Notes: generated by a model not told the origin, from the sequence alone. Numbered from the stretch's first letter, positions 7,096 to 16,001 are shown. The stretch is 38,843 nt of DNA from JAGNRR01 sp964612525 (GCA_964612525.1 CAZTCQ010000008.1:1-38843); one strand, 5' to 3'. Numbers and translations: made by a program.

Positions 7096-8520
7096 ATGAA
7101 AAACACCTACAAAGAACTCATTGATCAAACCTATTATTTCCCTCAAGAGGGGTTTAAACTAAAAGAAGGTTACTTACAATTTAATGATATTGATTTAAAA
7201 TCAATCATTGACAAATACGGTACACCTTTAAAGCTAACCTACTTACCAAAAATTGGTAGCCAAATTGAAAAAGCAAAAAACCTTTTTGATAAAGCCATAA
7301 AAAAAAATAATTACGAAGGCAGCTACTACTATTGCTATTGTACCAAAAGTTCTCATTTTTCATTTATCATTGATGAGGTTTTAAAACATGGTGTACATAT
7401 TGAAACTTCTCATAGCTACGATTTAGAAATCATTAAAAAACTTTATTCTAAAAAGAAAATAACCAAGGACATTCATATTGTGTGCAATGGTTTTAAAACA
7501 CCGGGTTATACAAAAAACATTTCTTACCTAATTAATAAGGGGTTTAAAAACGTACTACCCGTGCTGGATAGCAAAGAAGAGTTATCAGTCTACGAAAAAA
7601 AAATAAGAACCACCGAGCGAGTAAATATAGGCATTCGGATAGCCGCTGATGAAGAGCCCACTTTTGAATTTTTTACTTCCCGCTTAGGCATTCGTAAAGG
7701 TGATGTACTAGGATTTTATCAAGAAAAACTAAAAGCTCATAAGAAGTTCAACGTAAAAATGCTGCACTTCTTTATGAATAAAGGCATTAAGGATGATTTC
7801 TATTATTGGAAAGAGTTACAGTCTATCGTGACACTCTATTGTAATCTTAAAAAAGAATGTCCTAGTTTGGACTCATTGAATATTGGCGGTGGCTTCCCGA
7901 TAAAAGACTCTTTAGCTTTTAAGTACAACTATAAGTATATGGTGAATCAGATCGTGGCAACGATTAAAAAAATATGTAAACGTCACCGAGTGAAAGCACC
8001 CCATATTTATACGGAGTTTGGTAGCTATACCGTAGGCGAAAGTGGTGCTACTATTTACTCAGTGATTGGTGAGAAAAAACAAAACGATAAAGAAACCTGG
8101 TATATGATTGATAGTTCTTTTATCACCACTTTGCCTGACATTTGGGGCATCGGTGAAAAATTCCTGATGCTACCCATCAATAAATGGAAGGAGGAAACCC
8201 ATGAAGTACACCTCGGTGGACTCACCTGTGACAGCCATGACTTTTACACCAAAGAAGAATACATTAATGCTGTTTATCTACCCAAGGCTAGGCTCGAAGA
8301 GAAAGCAAGCTTAAAAAATAAGTACGAACCTTTATACGTGGGCTTTTTTCATACGGGCGCGTATCAAGATCAGATTAGTGGATACGGTGGGATTAAACAT
8401 TGCTTAGTACCATCGCCGAAGCATGTAGTGATAGACCTAGACAAAAATGGCAAGCTAATAGACAAACTGTATGCCAAGGAACAAAGCGCAAATAGTATGC
8501 TGAAGATTTTAGGGTATTAA
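7096..8520 (+). CDS. speA: Arginine decarboxylase (PLP-dependent, Bacteroidota type)
   Basis: The product decarboxylates arginine to agmatine, the first step of polyamine synthesis by this route. It is a fold-III PLP enzyme: 'YCYCTKSSH' contains the probable Schiff-base lysine (K84), 'NIGGGFPI' (262-269) is the phosphate-binding loop, and 'CDSHD' (378-382) carries the conserved active-site Cys-Asp. The protein closely resembles the roughly 465-residue arginine decarboxylases of Flavobacteriia rather than the longer E. coli SpeA. No agmatinase gene is nearby. The stop overlaps the convergent fdhD stop by the 4-base TTAA. Specificity for arginine rather than another diamino acid comes from family resemblance. 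Confidence 0.87.
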   Translation: MKNTYKELIDQTYYFPQEGFKLKEGYLQFNDIDLKSIIDKYGTPLKLTYLPKIGSQIEKAKNLFDKAIKKNNYEGSYYYCYCTKSSHFSFIIDEVLKHGVHIETSHSYDLEIIKKLYSKKKITKDIHIVCNGFKTPGYTKNISYLINKGFKNVLPVLDSKEELSVYEKKIRTTERVNIGIRIAADEEPTFEFFTSRLGIRKGDVLGFYQEKLKAHKKFNVKMLHFFMNKGIKDDFYYWKELQSIVTLYCNLKKECPSLDSLNIGGGFPIKDSLAFKYNYKYMVNQIVATIKKICKRHRVKAPHIYTEFGSYTVGESGATIYSVIGEKKQNDKETWYMIDSSFITTLPDIWGIGEKFLMLPINKWKEETHEVHLGGLTCDSHDFYTKEEYINAVYLPKARLEEKASLKNKYEPLYVGFFHTGAYQDQISGYGGIKHCLVPSPKHVVIDLDKNGKLIDKLYAKEQSANSMLKILGY

Positions 8521-9305
8521 ACTATTTTTTCCCGTTGGGTATAAACCGTAAACTGCTTTCCTCTACAAAATGCCATCAGGCAAATTCCGCTCTCTTGTGC
8601 TATTCGCACTGCCATTGAGCTTGGAGCTGACACAGCAGCTAAAAAAGGAATCCGCGCCTTAAAGGCTTTACGGACTATTTCATAAGAGAGGCGCCCGCTT
8701 ACCAAAATCACTTTGGCGTGGTCTAAAATTCCCTGAAGTAGTAAATCTCCAATTACTTTGTCAACTGCGTTATGCCGCCCAATATCCTCTTGAATTGAAA
8801 GTAATTTTCCTTCCAAGGTAAATGCCGCAGACGCATGTGAACCGCCTGACTTTTCAAATGTTTTTTGGGCTTCTTGCATACTAGCAAACATTATTTCTAC
8901 CAAGGCTGCCTCAAGCTTGCTAGCATCTTGGTGCGGTTCTCCCAAGGCCAAATCCATTTCTTGCATACCGCACATTCCGCAGCTTGTTACAGACAATAAA
9001 TTGCGTTTCGTTTCAATACCTTTTTCAACCAATTGTTTGTCTATCACTGCATTTACTTCAGTAATATAACCCAGGTGATTCTTATTACGTACCACAAAAT
9101 TGGGGTGTTTTTCTCGGTCAGAATAAATATCCTCAGTCAGTAAAATACCACGTACCAAGGCTTTTTCATTTCCAGGCGAACGCATAGTAATTGTGTACGG
9201 TTTGCCGTTTACAGAAATGCTCAACATCTCTTCCACGGACAATGAGTCTTCTATTTCACAACCGTCAATGCCCTTGTATTTTTTACCCGTAACTTTCTCA
9301 ATCAC
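8517..9305 (-). CDS. fdhD: Formate dehydrogenase accessory sulfurtransferase FdhD
   Basis: FdhD takes sulfur from a cysteine desulfurase and passes it to the molybdenum or tungsten cofactor, which activates formate dehydrogenases. The CxxC motif 'TSCGMCG' is present (C109, C112). The 'SGGSHASAAF' and 'EDIGRHNAVDKVIGDLLL' blocks are typical. The length of 262 residues is normal. The start is GTG at 9305; no in-frame ATG precedes the conserved N-terminus. No formate dehydrogenase or molybdenum-cofactor gene is in the window, so its client must be elsewhere. It ends in a 4-base overlap with speA. Confidence 0.93.
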   Translation of the reverse strand: MIEKVTGKKYKGIDGCEIEDSLSVEEMLSISVNGKPYTITMRSPGNEKALVRGILLTEDIYSDREKHPNFVVRNKNHLGYITEVNAVIDKQLVEKGIETKRNLLSVTSCGMCGMQEMDLALGEPHQDASKLEAALVEIMFASMQEAQKTFEKSGGSHASAAFTLEGKLLSIQEDIGRHNAVDKVIGDLLLQGILDHAKVILVSGRLSYEIVRKAFKARIPFLAAVSAPSSMAVRIAQESGICLMAFCRGKQFTVYTQREKIV

Positions 9306-9352
9306 TACTTCGCTAAGATATTACAGATTTTTATAAAAAATCGTGCAAACAA

Positions 9353-9380
9353 AAAGTCTCACCGCATTCGATGAGACTTT
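9353..9380 (-). terminator. Intrinsic terminator of the lipoprotein gene
   Basis: AAAGTCTCA (9353-9361) pairs with TGAGACTTT (9372-9380). Read on the - strand the stem is followed by a T-run. It lies 23 bp past the stop of the gene at 9403-9903. Confidence 0.75.
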
Positions 9381-9402
9381 CAGTAAAAAATTAAGTGCCT
9401 CC

Positions 9403-9903
9403 TTATTCTGACTTATAATACTTTTCTGTTTTGCCAAAAAAGAAGCTTAAATCTTGGTGCTTTGTAATAAAGTCAATTAAATCTTTTGAGTTATCAAACT
9501 TTTCTTTGATGTGTTCGGTAACCGGTTCTAAGGTCATTATAGATTTTGATGCATTGGAGCTCATTCTGTACATATAATAATAAATGGATGAGCTGTACTT
9601 CGATTTTTTATACATCTGTAAAAATTTCTTACCGTTAATGGTAGTTGTATAACCATAATATTCCGATGGCTTACTTTTGGAACTTTCCGAAGTTGACGTT
9701 CTAATAAATTTATATTCAACATCACTTTCTTTTTCTACTTTGTACGTGTAAGATGAGCTTCCTTTTTTCTCATACTCTCCCAAAATTTCCATGTCTATTT
9801 TCTCACCAGGTTTCGTGCTCAAAGGCGTTTTAGACTTGTAGGGACAAGCCATAAAAGTCAGAGTGAGTAAAGAAAGACACACCAAATAAATATTCTTTTT
9901 CAT
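9403..9903 (-). CDS. Putative lipoprotein, 166 residues
   Basis: The N-terminus is a lipoprotein signal: a Lys-rich start, a hydrophobic stretch and the lipobox 'TFMAC' with Cys at about residue 19. The mature part is rich in Ser, Tyr and Lys and looks like a small beta-rich domain ('SSSYTYKVEKESDVEYKFIRT'). It should be anchored in a membrane facing the periplasm or cell surface. I recognise no family. It is a single gene with its own terminator at 9353-9380. The lipoprotein call is good; function is unknown. Confidence 0.7.
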   Translation of the reverse strand: MKKNIYLVCLSLLTLTFMACPYKSKTPLSTKPGEKIDMEILGEYEKKGSSSYTYKVEKESDVEYKFIRTSTSESSKSKPSEYYGYTTTINGKKFLQMYKKSKYSSSIYYYMYRMSSNASKSIMTLEPVTEHIKEKFDNSKDLIDFITKHQDLSFFFGKTEKYYKSE

Positions 9904-9941
9904 AAGTTTACTAAATTTTAATAGTGCAAAATAATACTTAG

Positions 9942-10046
9942 ATTTTAAATAATGAAGTGAAATATTTCGAACGCTACTTTATGGATTATGCGGGAGGGGA
10001 AATCACCAAATATTTGTACAATGTAAATTTTGAGCAAGCCAAATAA
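9942..10046 (+). pseudogene. Possible 3' remnant of a lost gene
   Basis: The + strand of this intergenic stretch reads as 34 codons ending in TAA, with a protein-like composition around 'YFMDYAGGEITKYLYNVNF'. There is no plausible start upstream, because a TAG precedes it directly. It resembles the tail of a deleted gene rather than spacer DNA. The first ATG (9981) would leave only 21 residues. I cannot name the parent family. Confidence 0.25.
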
Positions 10047-10123
10047 AAAGTTCTTACCCTTTTAATACTCTATAACTTTAGTGATCATAGAAATATCAAT
10101 CCAACTGTTGTGTTTTTTTTCTA

Positions 10124-11932
10124 TTACTTTTTTATTACTTGTTTCAAGTATTGATTACCTTTTATGTCTTCAAGTTGGATAATATAAACTCCACGACTCC
10201 ATTCGTGTAAATTTATTTTATCTCCAATCATTTTATCATTTGCAAGCAGTTTTCCAGAAATGTCAAATAAAAAATATTGAGAAAATTCCATATCAGACTT
10301 TATCGAAACACTTGACTTAGTCGGATTAGGATATAAAGAGACATCAGCATTATGTTCGATTTCACTATAAGAGGTGGGCGCACTCTCTATGTAGGTAATA
10401 TGATTGACGTCTGGTCTACCAAATCCATTTGTTTTGGTGAAGGCCCCGCCAACATACAGCCTGCCATCAAAGATTTCAATGTCATTAACCGTACTATCCA
10501 TTACACCCCAACCATTCCTTGGGCCGGTGGTCATAAGATTTCTTGCGTACGTTCCAATGAGAGGATAATAACTAAAAAAGCCACCAAAGTAAAGTACAGA
10601 ATCAAAGCTTTTAAGACAAGCAATATAATTATTGTAAGGAATGTTTAGGTTGAATGTATTGGTATCTAACCATACACTACCGTTCCAATATTTCATATTG
10701 TACACATCATTGGACCCTCTCATTTCGCCTGCCACATACAACTTACCTTGGTGCACCTCTATTGTGCGCACTGTGTTCCTAACTCCTGTATACATAGGTG
10801 AAATAGTAATTCCATCAAAGGAAAATACATTATAGCAGTTTAAGTAAGAAATATTAAACCCACCACCAATTATCAAACTACCATTATAAACCTCCATATC
10901 GTACATCGGATTTATAGTGAAGGTAGGAAACAACAAATTCCAGGTGTCTAAACTTGCATCGTACTTAGCCATAAAATAATTCCCGCTTGAATCTTTAAAA
11001 TTTCCACAAGCGTACAAATCATTATTATAAATTTCTAAATCATGGACCACACCCCGTAAGGACGAGTCCAGTTGCCAACTAGAGTTCACTCTTCGATACA
11101 AGTGGTAAGGACTATTATTCGAAGATTGCAGACTGCGCTCTCCTCCTAACCATAAGGTACCATTATACTCCGCGGCAGCGTTAAATTGACTGCGAGCCCG
11201 GAAGCTACCATTGATAATTTCAACATCAATTCCTTGCGAATAATCTTCCCAAAAATAGAGCGCTCCTAGCTTACGCCATTTTGCTATCCCCATGGAATTA
11301 ATTGAGCTATCCAGCCTTGTAAAATCACCTAACACTAAAAGTTCAGAACCCAAAGAATGTAATTTAGTTATAGTTCCATTTACTCCTTTTCCACAATTTT
11401 TAAATGAAGTCATGGGCGAATAGCCAGGTTGAATCCAAGCGCACTCTTCCATTGTGAGTCCGGCCCAATTCATCCAATCAACCGCTTTGTTATTCGAAAT
11501 GTTTCTTACAAAAACTAAATTATTCTCTCGACTGATTTCTCGAGCCACTTTCTCAAAACCGCTCTCTTTCATCAGGTGCCCAACTGCACAAAAGGTATTA
11601 TACTTGTCTATAAAGATGGGTGTACGGTAGGAAAATTCTTCATTCTGAGGAAATACCTCAGTCTTCCAATATTTGTTTAAAATATTTAAGCAGTTTGTTC
11701 GATTCAACTTTTGTTGAGGTGAAAGATGCGATACATCTCTAACACGCAATGTTTGCTCGACGAGTTTTAGATGTAATTGAATGGCTTCTGTTTCAGAATG
11801 AGGGTTAAGATTAATGGCTCTTAGGTTGACATCTGATTGATGTAGCCATTCTTGATTGATTTCAATTAAGAGAGGATTCGCATTTGTTTTTAGCACAAAA
11901 AAAACGACTAGAAGGAGGATTAGTTTTTTCAT
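10124..11932 (-). CDS. T9SS-exported beta-propeller-like protein
   Basis: This is a 602-residue exported protein. It has a signal peptide (about residues 1-18) and an N-terminal domain to about residue 170 with 'FIDKYNTFCAVGHLMKESG' and 'WAGLTMEECAWIQPGY', a block I associate with Bacteroidota secreted proteins. A middle region holds repeated 'YNGxLWLGG / YNNDLYACGNF / HQGKLYVAGE' units, typical of a kelch-like propeller. The last 75 or so residues form a type A T9SS sorting domain ('SLYPNPTKSSVSIKS', '...SRGVYIIQLED', 'KQVIKK'). It should pass the outer membrane by T9SS and be attached or released. Its ligand is unknown. It is a single gene. Confidence 0.85.
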   Translation of the reverse strand: MKKLILLLVVFFVLKTNANPLLIEINQEWLHQSDVNLRAINLNPHSETEAIQLHLKLVEQTLRVRDVSHLSPQQKLNRTNCLNILNKYWKTEVFPQNEEFSYRTPIFIDKYNTFCAVGHLMKESGFEKVAREISRENNLVFVRNISNNKAVDWMNWAGLTMEECAWIQPGYSPMTSFKNCGKGVNGTITKLHSLGSELLVLGDFTRLDSSINSMGIAKWRKLGALYFWEDYSQGIDVEIINGSFRARSQFNAAAEYNGTLWLGGERSLQSSNNSPYHLYRRVNSSWQLDSSLRGVVHDLEIYNNDLYACGNFKDSSGNYFMAKYDASLDTWNLLFPTFTINPMYDMEVYNGSLIIGGGFNISYLNCYNVFSFDGITISPMYTGVRNTVRTIEVHQGKLYVAGEMRGSNDVYNMKYWNGSVWLDTNTFNLNIPYNNYIACLKSFDSVLYFGGFFSYYPLIGTYARNLMTTGPRNGWGVMDSTVNDIEIFDGRLYVGGAFTKTNGFGRPDVNHITYIESAPTSYSEIEHNADVSLYPNPTKSSVSIKSDMEFSQYFLFDISGKLLANDKMIGDKINLHEWSRGVYIIQLEDIKGNQYLKQVIKK

Positions 11933-12052
11933 AATCTCAAATTACAAAAAACAAAATCATAGTTTATCAAAAAATTGAAATAAAAATCTCCTTTCAATGT
12001 AAAAGTTGATTTAATGAAAAATAATTCTAGTGCATCTGATTCTCCTTCTTTA

Positions 12053-12901
12053 CTAAACCAATTGCGAAACAATATCATCGGCTAAGCGACTGGCTCCAAA
12101 TCTAAAATACTGACTCATCAGCCATTTTTCTCCTAGAACATCATTTACCATGGCTAAATATTGTAAGGCCACCTCAGCGGTAGCAATCCCACCGGCCGGC
12201 TTCATTCCAATCATTTTTCCTGTGCGTTTGTGATGGTCCGAAATAGCTTGCAGCATTACGTAAGTTGATTCTAAAGTAGCTGCCGGGCTTACTTTTCCTG
12301 TACTTGTTTTTATAAAATCAGCACCTGCCGCAATGGCTATTTCACTTGCTATCCGCACATTGTCTAATGTCTCTAGTTCACCCGTTTCAAGTATTACCTT
12401 TAAATGGAGTGAGCCACAGCTTTCTTTTAAACTTGCAATTTCATCGTGCACCCAGTTGTACTCGCCCTCTAAAAATTTTCCTCTACTGATAACCATATCT
12501 ATTTCATCAGCTCCTTGATCTATTGCATATTTTGTTTCCGCTACTTTTATTTCTAAGCTAGTTTGGCCGCTTGGGAATCCGCCGGCAACTGAGGCAACTT
12601 TAATCTCTGAATTCTCTAGTGCCTTGACGGCGACTTCCACAAAATTTGGATATACACAAACCGCCGCCACTGAAGACACACCAGAAATATCATCCGCAAT
12701 ATGCAAGGCTTTATGACAGAGTTGTTTGACTTTATCCGCAGTATCTGTTCCAGATAGAGTGGTGAGATCAATCATACTTAGAGCCAATTTTAAGTTCCGA
12801 TCTTTGTTTTCCGAATTGACTAATTGATTCTTAAACTGTGCGACGAACTCTGTCACATCGGCTTCGTCAAAAGTTGGAATTTGAGATAAATCTAGATTCA
12901 T
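12053..12901 (-). CDS. deoC: Deoxyribose-phosphate aldolase
   Basis: DeoC splits 2-deoxyribose 5-phosphate into glyceraldehyde 3-phosphate and acetaldehyde in deoxynucleoside catabolism. The class I aldolase motif 'DFIKTSTGK' holds the Schiff-base lysine (K198), 'LKVILETGEL' (167-176) a second active-site lysine, and 'GMKPAGGI' the C-terminal one. The 282-residue length is that of the longer (E. coli-like) DeoC forms with an N-terminal extension. An exact -7 element sits 7 bp from the ATG. No other deo gene is nearby. Confidence 0.94.
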   Translation of the reverse strand: MNLDLSQIPTFDEADVTEFVAQFKNQLVNSENKDRNLKLALSMIDLTTLSGTDTADKVKQLCHKALHIADDISGVSSVAAVCVYPNFVEVAVKALENSEIKVASVAGGFPSGQTSLEIKVAETKYAIDQGADEIDMVISRGKFLEGEYNWVHDEIASLKESCGSLHLKVILETGELETLDNVRIASEIAIAAGADFIKTSTGKVSPAATLESTYVMLQAISDHHKRTGKMIGMKPAGGIATAEVALQYLAMVNDVLGEKWLMSQYFRFGASRLADDIVSQLV

Positions 12902-12908
12902 AGGGATT

Positions 12909-12916
12909 CAAATATA
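12909..12916 (-). promoter_or_regulatory. -7 promoter element of deoC
   Basis: On the - strand this reads TATATTTG, an exact TAnnTTTG match. Only 7 bases separate it from the deoC ATG, so the transcript should be almost leaderless. No TTG -33 box is visible. Confidence 0.55.
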
Positions 12917-12945
12917 ATACTCACGATGGCCATTGTTTCCCCTCG

Positions 12946-13266
12946 TTAATCCTTTCTTGTTTTACGCTTATTCTTTTGCTTGCTAAAGTGATTATACACC
13001 GTATTGACGAATGAAAGAATTATACCAATTCCAATAATAATATAAAGAATCGTAAATATTTTACCCGCATCAGTTTGTGGAGCAAAGTCTCCAAAACCTA
13101 CCGTAGTTAGAGTGATAAAGGAAAAGTAAAAAGCATCAAGCCAAGACCAGCCTTCAAGAAAATGATAAATAGTTGTACCAATACAAAGGACAACCAAGGT
13201 GGTCAAGAGTAAATCTCGATACTCTTTATCCCGTAAAAATTCTAATAAAGTATGAAAGAAAATCAT
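12946..13266 (-). CDS. Two-transmembrane potassium channel
   Basis: This is a 106-residue pore-loop ion channel (Ion_trans_2 type). It has a first transmembrane helix (about residues 18-36), a pore helix with the selectivity filter 'TTVGFGD' (54-60), and a second transmembrane helix (about 68-90) with a basic C-terminal tail. It should form a tetrameric K+ channel in the inner membrane. There is no RCK/TrkA regulatory domain, so it is a minimal KcsA-like form. It lies upstream of deoC on the same strand, but deoC has its own promoter element in the gap. Confidence 0.88.
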   Translation of the reverse strand: MIFFHTLLEFLRDKEYRDLLLTTLVVLCIGTTIYHFLEGWSWLDAFYFSFITLTTVGFGDFAPQTDAGKIFTILYIIIGIGIILSFVNTVYNHFSKQKNKRKTRKD

Positions 13267-13343
13267 TACACTGCTAAGCTAATGCGCTGAGCCGATAGCA
13301 CGAACAGAATGGCTCCAAATCTTTTAAGCAAGGTAAATAAAAA

Positions 13344-13370
13344 AATCGCAACCCTTTTGAAGTTGCGATT
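13344..13370 (-). terminator. Intrinsic terminator of the Omp28-like gene
   Basis: AATCGCAAC (13344-13352) pairs with GTTGCGATT (13362-13370). On the - strand the stem is followed by a long T-run. It lies 24 bp past the stop at 13395. Confidence 0.8.
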
Positions 13371-13394
13371 CTTGGAAAGTTTTTTGTAAGTGAC

Positions 13395-14537
13395 TTATTG
13401 CTTCGTGATTAATTGCGAAACAGACTGATTGTCTATTTGCATCGTAAAAACGTAAGTCCCAGGTGCTAAACTTTGGGTAGTTTGACCCATTTGATTTTTG
13501 TAAGTTTTAGGGCTTAATACTCCCAAATCATCTTTAGAAATAATCTGTCCGTTCAATCCTGCAATTTGATAAGATACATTCGCCTTTTTATGTAGCTGAT
13601 AGGTAAAGATACTTGAGCTAGTCACTGGATTCGGATAAACTGTTAAGTTCATTTGATTTTTAAATACATCGTCCGTACCTACAGAAGTGCCGTTATTTGC
13701 TGGAATACTAATACCTGTATGAATTGTTTTATTATCATTTTTGGTTACAAAAATAGTCACCTCTAAATCATCTGGCGTAGGAGGATACAATCCGTTGTAA
13801 TCAGCCGGTAAGGGATAATTATACGTTTTAGTGATTAAAGAACCCTGAGAGGTTGTGGTAATGGCTTCACCCCACTGACCCGTGAGCATATCGCGTAAAA
13901 TATGGTTATGCGTATAACTAGCTCCTCCGCCAGCTTGATACCCCACGACACCATTTTGCAAAATTGCTACGTTCAGCTTATTGTCTTCAGTTTCATCCGC
14001 TGTGTAATACAATTCTACGGTAATGTCCAAAGAGTTTGAAGATGAATTATAAGTAGAAGTAGCTCCAATATTCACTACTGAAGTTCCACCGTTTAAAATT
14101 ACATCCTCACCAGCAGTTTGTCCAACGTAACTAGCATCGTACCAACCGGGTCGACGTATGGCTAAATTATTCGGTGGGTTCTGAGGGAAAAACGGAGGTT
14201 CATTATAAGCACCAGCCCAAACCATTCGATTCATAGAACCAGAGGGATAACCCGTAGGGGCAATCAAAGTGTTAATCGCAGCTCCAAACGCTGACTTCAA
14301 ATCAGGATTACCATTCGCGAAACTACCCGCGTGGATATTAATAAGAGTTACTCGGTTTGGATAAGCATTTTTCAAGTTGTTCGCTCGAACGTGACCGTCA
14401 GGACAGTTACCACAGTTTACACCTGTAAGTTCTTCCAAAACGGCGTTCCGACCCGTAGGAGTTGTACTTACTATATTCTGCGCAGACACGAAAAGAGTAG
14501 CGCTAAGCAATAAAAGAGAGAAGTATATTTTTTTCAT
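13395..14537 (-). CDS. Omp28-related thioredoxin-like T9SS protein
   Basis: The 380-residue product has a signal peptide ending 'FVSAQ' (residue 20). A thioredoxin-like Omp28 domain follows, with 'LEELTGVNCGNCPDGH' (CxxC at C42/C45) and 'PTGYPSGSMNR'. The C-terminal part is a type A T9SS sorting domain from about residue 300 ('LTVYPNPVTSSS' to the end). Omp28-type proteins of Porphyromonas are surface-exposed and function is only loosely known; a redox role is suggested by the CxxC. The gene has its own terminator at 13344-13370 and lies 45 bp downstream of the cysteine-less thioredoxin-fold gene. Confidence 0.87.
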   Translation of the reverse strand: MKKIYFSLLLLSATLFVSAQNIVSTTPTGRNAVLEELTGVNCGNCPDGHVRANNLKNAYPNRVTLINIHAGSFANGNPDLKSAFGAAINTLIAPTGYPSGSMNRMVWAGAYNEPPFFPQNPPNNLAIRRPGWYDASYVGQTAGEDVILNGGTSVVNIGATSTYNSSSNSLDITVELYYTADETEDNKLNVAILQNGVVGYQAGGGASYTHNHILRDMLTGQWGEAITTTSQGSLITKTYNYPLPADYNGLYPPTPDDLEVTIFVTKNDNKTIHTGISIPANNGTSVGTDDVFKNQMNLTVYPNPVTSSSIFTYQLHKKANVSYQIAGLNGQIISKDDLGVLSPKTYKNQMGQTTQSLAPGTYVFTMQIDNQSVSQLITKQ

Positions 14538-14582
14538 AAAATTAAATTTCCTACAAGATAGGAAAAAAATTGATTCTACGGG

Positions 14583-15167
14583 CTATTTGAGAGCGCTTAG
14601 TTGTTTGATAAATTCAGCTTGAATACTTACCGTTCGGTCCTTGGCATACAATTGTTGTATTTCCAGACCAAATTCCTCCTTGGCTTTTTTCATTTCCAAA
14701 GCGCGCTCCTGCATTTTTTCTGGACGAGGTCCCCAAGTAAATAAGACCTTATTATTGTCGTCAATAGAAATTAGCTTGGGAATCGATCGGGCTTTTTTAG
14801 TTAAAAAAGCGTCCATAATGTCAAGGTTTTCATCACGGAGCATAATGTGCATTTCTATGTTGAATGCAAAGTCAGCCATTTTACTAATCACAGGTAAATT
14901 TTGAGCAGAGTCGCTGCTCCAACCCTCAATCAATACAATCCAACGTTGTTTCGGTGCTTTTAAAATAGCACTTTTTAATCGATCATTTAGTTTAGTCAAT
15001 TTATCCGAGCGGTTCATCTTAACAATGCTCGATTTTGTAGCATCAATCATCTCATCGGACTCATGATTACCAGTTGTTAGACCATCCGCCATTAATTTAT
15101 CGAGCATTTCCCGATATTCTTTGTACGAATACTTATTTCGTCCTTCTAGATCAAATTTGAATTGCAT
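14583..15167 (-). CDS. Thioredoxin-fold protein lacking the redox cysteines
   Basis: This cytoplasmic 194-residue protein resembles the bacterial thioredoxin family PF14595. 'WIVLIEGWSSDSAQNLPVI' (about residues 76-94) matches the usual strand-turn-helix in which many members have 'GWCGDAAQ'. 'IPKLISID' with the cis-Pro position and 'TWGPRP' are also typical. The cysteines of the active-site turn are replaced by serine, so it cannot do thiol chemistry there. It has no signal peptide. It may bind a partner or have lost catalysis. The family call is moderate to good. Confidence 0.72.
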   Translation of the reverse strand: MQFKFDLEGRNKYSYKEYREMLDKLMADGLTTGNHESDEMIDATKSSIVKMNRSDKLTKLNDRLKSAILKAPKQRWIVLIEGWSSDSAQNLPVISKMADFAFNIEMHIMLRDENLDIMDAFLTKKARSIPKLISIDDNNKVLFTWGPRPEKMQERALEMKKAKEEFGLEIQQLYAKDRTVSIQAEFIKQLSALK

Positions 15168-15269
15168 ACCTCTTTATACGTTCTTTTATAGTTCGTTTTA
15201 CAGTTCCTTACTGTATTTACACCAATTTTGTAATAATACGCACGGATCGCTTTTTTTAGCAAAAAAACC

Positions 15270-16001
15270 TTAATTTGTTTTACTCGAATTTGAAGTCATT
15301 TTGTTGATTTTACTCATTTCGTCAGCTGTCAAATACCTCCATTCGCCGCTTTTGAGCTTACCTACTTTCACATTCATGATCCGTGTTCGGTTTAACTTAC
15401 GAACCGTATAACCAAAATGCTCACACATCCTGCGAATTTGACGATTTAGTCCTTGCGTCAAAGTAATTTTAAACGCAAACTTATCAAGCTCTTCCACCTT
15501 ACAAGGCAAAGTCATTTGACCCAGGATTCTTACGCCTCGCTGCATCCGATCTACAATGTCATCACGAAGGGGCCTGTCCACTACAACATGATATTCTTTT
15601 TCGTGTTGATTCCCCGCTCGAAGTATTTTATTGACAATGTCTCCATCATTAGTCAAAAAAATCAAGCCTTCACTCATTTTATCCAGGCGGCCAATAGGAA
15701 ACAGCCTTTCCTTGTGACCAATAAAATTGACGATATTATTTTTCTCCTTACTATCTGTTGTACAAACTACTCCGCGGGGTTTATTGAGGACAATATAAAT
15801 TGCTTGTCGTTTGGGTTTCGTTTTAATTCTTCTTCCATCCACGCGCACATCATCGCCGTCTATCACCCGACTACCTTTTTTAGCAAGCTTACCATTAATG
15901 GTTACTAAATCCCATTCAATATATTCGTCAGCTTCTCTGCGCGAGCAGAAGCCCGCGCTGCTAATAAATTTATTTAAACTTATGGAGTTTTCGTTTGACA
16001 T
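15270..16001 (-). CDS. rluF: 23S rRNA pseudouridine synthase, RluF type
   Basis: The enzyme isomerises a uridine in 23S rRNA (U2604 in E. coli RluF). An S4 RNA-binding domain covers residues 8-60 ('SSAGFCSRREADEYI'). The catalytic domain has 'GRLDKMSEGL' with catalytic Asp at residue 107, then 'LRAGNQHEKEYHV' and 'QGLNRQIRRMCEHFGY', which are almost the E. coli RluF sequence. It starts 13 bp after the DEAD-box helicase stop, so both should be co-transcribed. That fits a ribosome-assembly pair. RluB is the main alternative, but the 'NHEKEY' and 'MCEHFGY' blocks favour RluF. Confidence 0.87.
   Translation of the reverse strand: MSNENSISLNKFISSAGFCSRREADEYIEWDLVTINGKLAKKGSRVIDGDDVRVDGRRIKTKPKRQAIYIVLNKPRGVVCTTDSKEKNNIVNFIGHKERLFPIGRLDKMSEGLIFLTNDGDIVNKILRAGNQHEKEYHVVVDRPLRDDIVDRMQRGVRILGQMTLPCKVEELDKFAFKITLTQGLNRQIRRMCEHFGYTVRKLNRTRIMNVKVGKLKSGEWRYLTADEMSKINKMTSNSSKTN

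Noticed and set aside
9907..9915. A single TTTACTAAA just upstream of the lipoprotein gene, equal to one half of LytTR-like site A.
   Set aside because: No second copy lies at a 21-bp distance on either side, so it is not a paired site.
15245..15270. T-run and A-run after rluF that could fold as a hairpin.
   Set aside because: The pairing is almost only A-T with few G-C pairs; not convincing as a terminator.
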